A stretch of 5,030 bases of DNA, taken from NCBI GenBank assembly GCA_031273145.1, contig JAISSL010000292.1, positions 1-5,030 on the forward strand. Direction: 5' to 3'. The notes beneath the pieces were generated by a model. That model was not told the origin of the DNA. It did not search any database and was given only the letters and a program-made list of their open reading frames with translations. The translations under genes and the position numbers were made by a program. Positions 1-5,030 of the stretch are shown piece by piece; position 1 is the stretch's first letter, and each line of letters begins with the position of its first letter. This DNA is from Zoogloeaceae bacterium. Its GTDB lineage: Bacteria; Pseudomonadota; Gammaproteobacteria; Burkholderiales; Rhodocyclaceae.

Positions 1-628
1 CCTCAAATAGGAATTCTGTACCGTCAAGGGAAAATGCCCCATCAATTTGTTCCCCAAGATTGCGGAAGGATGCCTTGGGGTCAAGATCGAATAGGTTGAA
101 GAGTTCGTACATGATTCGCTCGAGCTCAAAGCCACGGCCTTGCGGATCGTCGGAGCCGACCAGAGTCATGTACTTGGAACGAATTGCTTCGAGTTTCTGG
201 CGAACTGCGGCGTTTTCTCGGAGTTTTTTTGCGGCAAGCTCTTGACGGCGTTTGATTTCATCTTGTTCCTTCTTTACTTCTTGGTGTGGCTCAACCAGTT
301 GGCGCAGTTGATTTACTGCGCTTTGTGCTCTCTCTACTTTTTGTGGTCCATCATCAAGGGGCTTCAGATGCGAGAAGTCTTTGAGTTTACACAATTCGTA
401 ACAGAGCTTGGTGAGATCACCAATGCGTTGATCAGGGTTAGCGACGAGGTAGTCGACAACATCCGAGGCGATTTGGTATTTGTAGTTTTCCCAGTTGAAG
501 TTGTTGAGGACCGCAGGGTTGGATAGGCACAGTTGCAGAAACCCCCGTAGATCGGATTTGTACCAGTAGACAGAACAAAGAGCCTCTTTGAGGGCGAGTA
601 TTGCAGGGACAGACAATTGCTTTGCCAT
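1..628 (-). CDS. Restriction-endonuclease-like protein (Mrr-type PD-(D/E)xK), 5' part only
   Basis: Partial gene: it starts at the ATG at 628-626 and stays open for 209 codons to the left edge. An AGGAG ribosome binding site (635-639) sits 6 nt before the ATG, and an in-frame TAG lies 18 nt upstream of it, so the start is well fixed. Three parts are visible. Residues 1-90 form an alpha-helical domain (LSVPAILALKEAL, then YWYKSDLRGFL). Residues 96-150 are highly charged and probably a coiled coil. From about 160 a nuclease fold begins (DPQGRGFELER, LFDLDPKASFR, GEQIDGAF, TEFLFE). From memory of the family, D196 in IDGAF and E209 in FLFE are the first metal ligands, and the E-x-K lysine should follow just outside the window. 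Such proteins are annotated as Mrr-like restriction endonucleases and are thought to cut DNA in phage defence; the substrate is unknown. The small N-terminal domain may be a partner-recruiting module, which is speculation. GC is about 45-50 %, below the genes to the right, suggesting transfer. Confidence 0.8.
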   Translation of the reverse strand, partial: MAKQLSVPAILALKEALCSVYWYKSDLRGFLQLCLSNPAVLNNFNWENYKYQIASDVVDYLVANPDQRIGDLTKLCYELCKLKDFSHLKPLDDGPQKVERAQSAVNQLRQLVEPHQEVKKEQDEIKRRQELAAKKLRENAAVRQKLEAIRSKYMTLVGSDDPQGRGFELERIMYELFNLFDLDPKASFRNLGEQIDGAFSLDGTEFLFE

Positions 629-681
629 GGATGGCTCCTGTAATGGCTAGCTACATATAGACAAACTATCTTAGGGTAAAT

Positions 682-711
682 AGTATCGTATAACATTGCA
701 AATGTTGTCAA
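682..711 (-). promoter_or_regulatory. Sigma-70-like promoter of the nuclease gene
   Basis: On the minus strand a perfect -35 TTGACA (706-711) is followed, after an 18-bp spacer, by GATACT (682-687, 4 of 6 matches to TATAAT). This places transcription start near 675, about 47 nt upstream of the nuclease ATG. The surrounding stretch 661-720 is only about a third G+C, as expected of a promoter and unlike the genes to its right. Its position shows that the nuclease gene has its own promoter rather than depending on read-through from the paaK remnant. Not experimentally known. Confidence 0.5.
692..706. promoter_or_regulatory. Palindrome AACATT-N3-AATGTT, candidate operator
   Basis: Perfect 6-bp inverted repeat with a 3-bp centre (GCA), lying in the spacer between the -35 and -10 boxes of the nuclease promoter and touching the first base of the -35. 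A dimeric repressor bound here would block RNA polymerase. Position and symmetry are seen directly; the operator role is inferred, and no regulator gene is visible in the window. Confidence 0.35.
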
Positions 712-759
712 TCCTGACTTGGAACAGCGGTTACGTTTTTGTTCAAGTAAACCTGAAAT

Positions 760-1173
760 TCAAAGGCCGTAGCCGTAGGCGTTATGCAGACGGTCGCCCG
801 GTTGCAGTCCTGCGGCGGCAAGGCAACGCGCGCCCATCTGTCCCCAATTGATGATGTCCCGCCGCGTATGTCCTACCACTATGGGCTTGCCGGAAGTGCC
901 GGAAGAGGCGTGCAGCCGGATGACCTGATCGCGGGGCACGGCGAACATCCCGTAAGGGTAGTTGTCGCGCAGTTGTTCTTTTTTGGTGAAGGGCAGCAGC
1001 TTGACATCGGCAAGGCTCTGAATGTGGTGTGGCTTGACTTCCAGCTCGTCCATTGCTTCCTGATAGAACTTCACGGTTTCGTAGCAGCGCGCCACCATCT
1101 CCTGTAGGCGGGAAAGTTGCAGGGCTTTGAGTTCTTCGCGGGGAAGCGTCTCGTTGTCAATGTCGAAAATCAT
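760..1173 (-). pseudogene. paaK: Phenylacetate-CoA ligase, N-terminal remnant (truncated)
   Basis: The 137-residue product matches the start of PaaK, the AMP-forming ligase that makes phenylacetyl-CoA in the cytoplasm as the entry step of phenylacetate breakdown. Recognisable blocks are ETLPREELKALQLSRL near the N-terminus, LPFTKKEQLRDNYPYG (60-75), the ATP/AMP-binding loop HASSGTSGKPIVVGHT (88-103) and NAYGYGL (131-137). In intact enzymes of about 430-440 residues this last block continues as FTGGLGLHYGAE. Here the reading frame meets TGA right after CTT, and the 130 bp further left contain nothing resembling the missing sequence. The adenylate-forming core and C-terminal lid are therefore absent and the product cannot be an active ligase. 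The start has only a weak RBS (TTGAG-like). No other paa gene is present. A 3' part of paaK could survive left of the window if the nuclease locus inserted into it. Alternatively this may be a paralogue, not the catabolic PaaK. Confidence 0.85.
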
Positions 1174-1321
1174 GGCTCAAGCTCAATCAAGAAGTGGCAG
1201 AAACGAATATGATAGCCGGTATTGAAGGAATAAGCGAGATTGCGGGGCATCATGCAAGGTTTTTGCGTAGAGGTTCAAGCGGCTACCAAGGAGAGTGTCA
1301 ATACCTTATTGCATCACCACT

Positions 1322-1349
1322 CGTCATTCCCGCGAAGGCGGGAATCCAG
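1322..1349. repeat. REP-like dispersed hairpin repeat
   Basis: A 28-bp unit of the type CGTCATTCCCGCG...GCGGGAATCCAG. It contains a perfect 8-bp stem, ATTCCCGC (1326-1333) and GCGGGAAT (1338-1345), around the loop GAAG. This sequence is familiar as a high-copy extragenic palindrome in many beta- and gammaproteobacterial genomes, usually just after a gene. Here it begins 3 nt beyond the stop codon of the small protein gene at 1353-1709, where it could protect the 3' end of that mRNA or help termination. Only one clear copy is in the window. Confidence 0.75.
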
Positions 1350-1352
1350 TGT

Positions 1353-1709
1353 TCAGAATGGGCGGAGGTCTTCAATGGCAGGGAGAACCTTGGGCGCATC
1401 GCCTACCCGACCATAAACCTCAATCCCGCTTAAGAGACCGCCACTCTCAAAGATAAATGCGCCGCTCTCATGCTCGCCTTCGCTCACCCAGAAGTCGCCC
1501 AGGATATGAACTCCGGGCGGCGCTTCTGGATGCCCTTGAATCTGGAAGTTGATGCTGGCACAGCCACAGGGGCACTTATACGGGGTGACCTGTGCAAGCT
1601 CAAGCTGAGGCAGGAATGCAATGGCTTCAGGCGTTCCGTGTTCCAGCATCCAGCGAGCCAGACGCTGTTCCTCCAAAGTAAGAGGACGATTTACCTGTGC
1701 TGTTGTCAT
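1353..1709 (-). CDS. Conserved small protein of unknown function with CxCxC motif
   Basis: 118 residues, soluble, acidic, with no signal peptide or membrane segment. An N-terminal helical part (PLTLEEQRLARWMLEHGTPEA, 9-29) leads into PYKCPCGCASINF (43-55), whose three cysteines C46, C48 and C50 could bind a metal. The second half is predicted beta-rich and ends in GLLSGIEVYGRVGDAPKVLP (91-110). I recognise the pattern as a conserved hypothetical protein found in scattered bacteria but know of no assigned function. The ATG at 1707-1709 follows AAGG (1717-1720) with a 7-nt gap. It lies only 13 nt after the stop of the methyltransferase gene, so the two are almost certainly co-transcribed. A REP-like repeat follows its stop codon directly. 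The coding call rests on composition, RBS and operon spacing. Confidence 0.75.
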   Translation of the reverse strand: MTTAQVNRPLTLEEQRLARWMLEHGTPEAIAFLPQLELAQVTPYKCPCGCASINFQIQGHPEAPPGVHILGDFWVSEGEHESGAFIFESGGLLSGIEVYGRVGDAPKVLPAIEDLRPF

Positions 1710-1722
1710 GTGATCGCCTTGT

Positions 1723-2241
1723 TCACGCCTTTGTTGGATTCCACGGCGTCAGGCGCGGAATCCAGCGGGGAACATGATGTTTATATTCGAGATAGGATGC
1801 CCCGAAACGCTTTTCCAAATCCTTTTCTTCAAACAGCGGAAAGTAGATCATGTTCCCCAGCGTAAACAGGACGAACAGCCCAAAACACCACCAGGTATTG
1901 AGCAGCAGAGCTTCCGCAAGCAGCATCGTCAGGACGCTGGTAATCATCGGATTTCGGACATGACGATAGGGACCGGAGACGACCAGATTTTTCGGCGGAT
2001 TCCAGGGGGCGGCGGTTCCCTTTCCCTTGACGGCGAACAACCGCATTGTCCAGCCCGCCAGCAACAGGCCGAGTATCAGCAAGACGCCGCCGAGCGCGAG
2101 TAATGCCGGATGATTCAGCGTCCAGCGGTATCCGGCAAGATAGAGAACGAGCGCCGGCATGAAAATCAGCACGTTCGCCGGAAGAATGAGGATCGTCCGT
2201 ATCCATTCAAAAATCATGTTGTCACCATAACGAAAGGCCAT
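1723..2241 (-). CDS. Isoprenylcysteine carboxyl methyltransferase (ICMT/PEMT) family membrane protein
   Basis: A 172-residue integral membrane protein with about four hydrophobic segments (roughly 13-35, 45-68, 101-117, 118-137). The family signature is in the C-terminal half: GPYRHVRNPM (90-99), then EEKDLEKRFGASYLEYKHHVPRW (138-160), which in ICMT/PEMT-type enzymes forms the S-adenosylmethionine site at the membrane face. Bacterial members methylate lipids or small hydrophobic substrates; the substrate here cannot be read from sequence, and bacteria generally lack prenylated CaaX proteins. The start is uncertain. ATG 2241 has GGGAA (2247-2251) 5 nt upstream and is preferred. ATG 2217 (MIFEWIRT) has GGTGA 4 nt upstream. 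ATG 2274 gives 183 residues but has no RBS. A TATATT -10-like box at 2276-2281 also fits a start downstream of 2274. First gene of a two-gene operon with the CxCxC protein. Confidence 0.85.
   Translation of the reverse strand: MAFRYGDNMIFEWIRTILILPANVLIFMPALVLYLAGYRWTLNHPALLALGGVLLILGLLLAGWTMRLFAVKGKGTAAPWNPPKNLVVSGPYRHVRNPMITSVLTMLLAEALLLNTWWCFGLFVLFTLGNMIYFPLFEEKDLEKRFGASYLEYKHHVPRWIPRLTPWNPTKA
1735..1764. repeat. Imperfect inverted repeat at the 3' end of the methyltransferase gene
   Basis: Arms TGGATTCC (1735-1742) and GGAATCCA (1757-1764) form a perfect 8-bp stem. In the minus-strand transcript it extends by a G-U and two G-C pairs around an 8-nt loop. It lies inside the last codons of the methyltransferase gene and 26-55 bp upstream of the next start codon. 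One arm resembles the GGATTCC end of the REP-like repeat at 1322-1349, so it may be a decayed relative, or the likeness may follow from the encoded WIPR/WNP residues. Confidence 0.35.
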
Positions 2242-2307
2242 CGAATTTCCCGTGGTCATCAACAAGCCACGCATGAATATAAATAGCCGAAAATTCAGTT
2301 GGCGTGA

Positions 2308-2336
2308 TAGACGCGCCCCGGCGCGATGTGCATAAT
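2308..2336 (+). promoter_or_regulatory. Candidate promoter for rnr
   Basis: TAGACG (2308-2313, 4 of 6 matches to TTGACA), a 17-bp spacer, then CATAAT (2331-2336, 5 of 6 matches to TATAAT). Transcription would start near 2343 and run through the tRNA-Leu gene in antisense before reaching rnr. The spacer holds a GC-rich palindrome, CGCGCC-CC-GGCGCG (2312-2325), which could bind a regulator. Nothing better was seen in the 41 bp between the tRNA and rnr, but the match is moderate and the call is tentative. Confidence 0.3.
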
Positions 2337-2337
2337 G

Positions 2338-2361
2338 GCATTTTTCGCTAGTGAAAAACGC
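2338..2361. other. AT-rich hairpin downstream of tRNA-Leu
   Basis: Inverted repeat with arms built on TTTTTC (2341-2346) and GAAAAA (2353-2358), flanked by GC on both sides. In the minus-strand RNA it gives a 9-bp stem (one G-U) with a 6-nt loop, about 32 nt after the CCA end of the tRNA. It could mark the tRNA transcript's 3' end, but there is no U-run after it, so it is not a standard intrinsic terminator. It also lies at the predicted start of the rnr transcript. Confidence 0.3.
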
Positions 2362-2392
2362 GCTTGCCGCCGCAGAAGAAAAGGGAAATCTG

Positions 2393-2477
<85 letters not shown>

Positions 2478-2497
2478 ATGGGTGAGGAAGAGGGCGT

Positions 2498-2525
2498 ATT
2501 CTACGGGAAGCCAAACCGATGTCAA
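2498..2525 (-). promoter_or_regulatory. Strong promoter of tRNA-Leu with GC-rich discriminator
   Basis: On the minus strand: consensus -35 TTGACA (2520-2525), a 16-bp spacer, then -10 TAGAAT (2498-2503, 5 of 6). The bases after the -10 are GC-rich (ACGCCCT), the kind of discriminator known from stable-RNA promoters under stringent (ppGpp/DksA) control. Transcription would start near 2490, giving a leader of about 13 nt that RNase P would remove. The -35 box overlaps the second and third bases of the rnr ATG and the following codons. Confidence 0.7.
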
Positions 2526-4939
2526 CTAAAAAGACCGACCACAAAAAATCCACCCGCAAAAAGGTAGCCACCGCAACGGCTGCCGAAAAGCAAATCGCCA
2601 AAAGCCATTTGGCGCGCGCCGCCAAAGCCGCTTCTGGGGAAAAATCCAATAGTCCCAAGGATTCCAGGGACGCGCACCGGAAGGCATCCAGCATCCGCCG
2701 TGCCGATCCGTTTTTCGAGCGGGAACGGGAACGCTACGAATTTCCGCTCCCTTCGCGCGAATACGTGCTGCAAACGCTGGAAGAAGCGGGCAGACCCTTG
2801 CCGTTCCCGGAACTGCTGGAACTTCTGGATATAGACAAGGACGAGCAGACGGTTTTTGCCCGTCGGCTGGCGGCGATGGAGCGGGAAGGGCAACTGTTGC
2901 GGAATCGCCGCGATGCCTACATCCTTCCTGAGCTGGCCAGCCTGATTGTGGGGCGGGTACAGGGACATCCCGATGGTTTCGGTTTTCTGATTCCCGACGA
3001 TGGCGCGGCGGATCTCTTTCTCTCCGAACACCAGATGGAGAAGGTCTTGCATGGCGACCGCGCGTTGGCGCGGAAGGTGGGCGTGGATAGAAAAGGCCGC
3101 CCGGAAGGCGCAGTCGTGGAAGTGACCGAACGCGCCAATCAAACGGTGGTGGGGCGGGTCATGCTGGAACATGGGGTGATGTTCGTCACGCCGGAGGATC
3201 GGCGCATCTCGCAGGACATCCTGATCGTGCCGGACAAGAAGGCGAATGCCAAGGCCAAGGTTGGGCAGGTGGTGATGGTGGAGATTGTCGAGCAGCCTTC
3301 CCGCTATACGCGCCCGATGGGGCGGATTGCGGAAGTGTTGGGCAATTATGCCGATCCCGGCATGGAGATTGAGATTGCGCTGCGTAAGCACGATCTGCCT
3401 TTCGAGTTTGACCGGGATTGCCGCGCGGAAAACGAAAAGATGCCGGACAAGGTAAAAAAGGGCGACTATCGGGGACGCGAGGATTTGCGCGCCCTGCCGC
3501 TCGTCACCATTGATGGCGAGACGGCGCGCGATTTCGATGATGCCGTGTATGCCGAAAAAACAGGGCGCGGCTGGCGGCTGATCGTGGCGATTGCCGATGT
3601 ATCCCACTACGTCAAACCCGGCATGGCGCTGGAAAGGGAAGCCTTTGCGCGGGGAACTTCCGTGTATTTTCCGCGCCGGGTGATTCCCATGCTGCCGGAA
3701 AAACTCTCCAACGGGATTTGTTCGCTGAACCCGGAGGTGGAACGTCTGGCGATGGTGTGCGACATGAGCATTGACGGCGCGGGCGCTATCAAGGCGTATC
3801 GCTTTTATCCCGCCGTATTTCGTTCCCATGCGCGGCTGACCTACAATCAGGTGTGGGCGTGGCTTTCCGGCACGGCGAAGCCGGAAACGGAAAATCAGCG
3901 AGCCTTGCTTCCCCATCTGAAAAATCTCTACAGTCTCTATGAGGTGCTTGCCAGGGCGCGGGTTGAGCGGGGCGCGATTGATTTCGAGACGCTTGAGACG
4001 GAGATGCGCTTTGACGAGCAGGGCAAGATTGCCCAAATCCTGCCGGTCGTCCGCAACGACGCGCACCGGGTTATTGAGGAGTGCATGTTGGCGGCGAATG
4101 TGTGCGCTTCCGATTTTCTGGCGACGCAGAAGCACCCCTGCCTCTATCGCGTCCATGCCGGCCCCAATGAGGAGAAGCTGAAAAACCTGAAGGCGTTTCT
4201 TGCCGAGTTCGGGTTGCAGATGACGGGCGGGGAGACGCCCACCGCCAAGGATTACGCGGATTTGCTACAAAAGGTTCGCGCTCGCCCGGACGCGCAGCTT
4301 TTGCAGACGGTCATGCTGCGTTCCTTGAAGCAGGCCATGTACAGCCCCGATAATCTGGGGCATTTCGGGCTGGCGTATGAGCGGTATACCCATTTTACTT
4401 CGCCGATTCGCCGCTACCCGGATTTGCTGGTGCATCGCGCCATCAAGGCGTTGCTGGAAGGCAAGCGGTACGAGCCGGGGAATTGGGAGGAGATTGGGTT
4501 GCGCTGTTCGCAGGCCGAGCGCCGCGCCGATGAAGCCACCCGCGATGTCGTCGCCTGGTTGAAGTGTTACTATATGCAGGAGCGGATTGGCGAGTGTTTT
4601 ACAGGCGCGATTTCTGCCGTGACCGCCTTTGGCATTTTCGTGGCTCTGGATGAAGTCTATGTGGAAGGGCTGGTGCATGTCTCCGACTTGGGCGCGGACT
4701 ATTTCCAGTTCGATCCGATAAAACACCGGATGCGGGGAGAACGTACCGGAGTGGCCTTTTCTTTGGGTGACCGGGTGCGGGTCAAACTGGTGAAGGCCGA
4801 TCTGGAAAGCAACCGGATTGATTTTATGCTTGCGCCGCTTGAGGTGGAACGCGCCGCGCCGCGCGTGGGCAGGCAGAATCAGCAAAAAACCGGCGCGCGG
4901 CAAGGAAGTAAAAAATTGCGGCAGAATCCGCTAAAATAG
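2519..4939 (+). CDS. rnr: Ribonuclease R (3'-5' exoribonuclease)
   Basis: A complete 806-residue RNase R (E. coli: 813). It degrades structured RNA processively from the 3' end and acts in rRNA/tRNA quality control, mRNA turnover and tmRNA-linked decay in the cytoplasm. In order: a Lys/Ala-rich extension (1-62); a helix-turn-helix region starting DPFFERERERYEFPLPSREYVL (63-138); cold-shock domains (142-205 and about 211-283); the RNB catalytic domain (about 319-648); an S1 domain (691-771, GAISAVTAFGIFV); and a short basic tail (772-806). TIDGETARDFDDAV holds the four metal-binding aspartates D332, D338, D340 and D341, spaced as in E. coli D272/278/280/281. HFTSPIRRYPDLLVHR (625-640) is the conserved RNA-binding block. 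The start is forced: an in-frame TGA lies at 2483-2485, with no other start codon before residue 119. GGGAAG (2505-2510) serves as a modest RBS with an 8-nt gap. The long basic arm is at the N-terminus here, unlike E. coli, where it is C-terminal. Confidence 0.97.
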   Translation: MSTKKTDHKKSTRKKVATATAAEKQIAKSHLARAAKAASGEKSNSPKDSRDAHRKASSIRRADPFFERERERYEFPLPSREYVLQTLEEAGRPLPFPELLELLDIDKDEQTVFARRLAAMEREGQLLRNRRDAYILPELASLIVGRVQGHPDGFGFLIPDDGAADLFLSEHQMEKVLHGDRALARKVGVDRKGRPEGAVVEVTERANQTVVGRVMLEHGVMFVTPEDRRISQDILIVPDKKANAKAKVGQVVMVEIVEQPSRYTRPMGRIAEVLGNYADPGMEIEIALRKHDLPFEFDRDCRAENEKMPDKVKKGDYRGREDLRALPLVTIDGETARDFDDAVYAEKTGRGWRLIVAIADVSHYVKPGMALEREAFARGTSVYFPRRVIPMLPEKLSNGICSLNPEVERLAMVCDMSIDGAGAIKAYRFYPAVFRSHARLTYNQVWAWLSGTAKPETENQRALLPHLKNLYSLYEVLARARVERGAIDFETLETEMRFDEQGKIAQILPVVRNDAHRVIEECMLAANVCASDFLATQKHPCLYRVHAGPNEEKLKNLKAFLAEFGLQMTGGETPTAKDYADLLQKVRARPDAQLLQTVMLRSLKQAMYSPDNLGHFGLAYERYTHFTSPIRRYPDLLVHRAIKALLEGKRYEPGNWEEIGLRCSQAERRADEATRDVVAWLKCYYMQERIGECFTGAISAVTAFGIFVALDEVYVEGLVHVSDLGADYFQFDPIKHRMRGERTGVAFSLGDRVRVKLVKADLESNRIDFMLAPLEVERAAPRVGRQNQQKTGARQGSKKLRQNPLK

Positions 4940-4971
4940 TCACCTTGTTTTTATCCCAACTGGAGATGCTC

Positions 4972-5030
4972 ATGTCCCCCCAATCATTCAAATATTTTCT
5001 GGTGCCGGTTCTTCTGCTGGCTTCTTCTGC
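4972..5030 (+). CDS. Start of an unidentified exported protein (3' truncated by window)
   Basis: Only 19 codons are present: MSPQSFKYFLVPVLLLASS, plus two bases of the next. A lysine before a hydrophobic run (YFLVPVLLLASS) has the look of a signal peptide, or a lipoprotein signal if a cysteine follows. The ATG at 4972 is preceded by GGAG (4962-4965) with a 6-nt gap, which favours it over the in-frame ATG at 4966 that abuts the GGAG. It lies 32 bp after rnr on the same strand with no terminator hairpin between, so read-through from rnr is possible. TAAAAT at 4932-4937 resembles a -10 box but lacks a good -35. In many betaproteobacteria rlmB follows rnr; this is not rlmB. The function cannot be read. 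Confidence 0.65.
   Translation, partial: MSPQSFKYFLVPVLLLASS

Noticed and set aside
140..526. A 128-codon plus-strand frame with a hydrophobic stretch (FILFLLYFLVWL)
   Set aside because: It is antisense to the nuclease gene. The hydrophobic run is the complement of the Lys/Glu/Gln codons of that protein's coiled coil. It has no RBS or family likeness.
364..711. A 115-codon minus-strand frame overlapping the nuclease gene
   Set aside because: It is a shifted frame of the nuclease gene and would start upstream of that gene's promoter -10. The nuclease frame has the AGGAG site and family motifs.
1296..1301. A consensus TTGACA on the minus strand upstream of the paaK remnant
   Set aside because: At 17-bp spacing the only -10 candidate is TTGAAC (3 of 6), and no better box was found near it, so a promoter is not supported.
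2522..4156. A 544-codon open frame antisense to rnr
   Set aside because: It runs opposite a complete RNase R in high-GC DNA, where antisense stops are rare. Its product is rich in His, Arg and Pro with no recognisable domain, so it is a shadow of rnr.
4940..4971. Terminator between rnr and the next gene
   Set aside because: The gap has a T-run (TTGTTTTTATC) but no GC-rich stem before it, so an intrinsic terminator is not supported.

Overview
The window looks like chromosomal DNA of a betaproteobacterium. The evidence is an RNase R very similar in layout to Neisseria-type RNase R, a tRNA-Leu(CAG) divergent from it, moderately high GC (roughly 55-60 % over the right two thirds by hand count), and a dispersed hairpin repeat of the 'GTCATTCCCGCG...GCGGGAATCCAG' kind that is common in this class. 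The genus cannot be fixed from the sequence alone.

Layout, left to right. (1) 1-628, minus strand: the 5' part of a gene for a restriction-endonuclease-like protein (Mrr-type PD-(D/E)xK fold), cut by the left window edge. It has its own RBS and a sigma-70-like promoter at 682-711 carrying a perfect palindrome, in an AT-rich patch. (2) 760-1173, minus: an N-terminal remnant of phenylacetate-CoA ligase (PaaK) that stops after 137 of about 430 residues, exactly where the AT-rich DNA begins. This looks like a gene broken by insertion or replacement. (3) 1322-1349: a REP-like hairpin repeat. (4) 1353-1709 and 1723-2241, both minus: a two-gene operon with a conserved small protein of unknown function (CxCxC motif) downstream of an ICMT/PEMT-family membrane methyltransferase. 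(5) 2393-2477, minus: tRNA-Leu(CAG) with encoded CCA and a strong, stringent-type promoter at 2498-2525. (6) 2519-4939, plus: rnr, complete, encoding RNase R with all catalytic aspartates. (7) 4972-5030, plus: the first 19 codons of a gene whose product starts with a signal-peptide-like sequence.

The right half (tRNA and rnr) is ordinary RNA-metabolism core genome. Its noteworthy feature is compression: the tRNA promoter's -35 box overlaps the rnr start codon, and any rnr promoter lying upstream would make a leader antisense to the tRNA. The left half has accessory character: a probable defence nuclease next to a truncated catabolic gene, with a sharp drop in GC at the junction. No complete new multi-gene system is visible. 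The best candidate for something new is the nuclease locus, most of which may lie to the left of this window.
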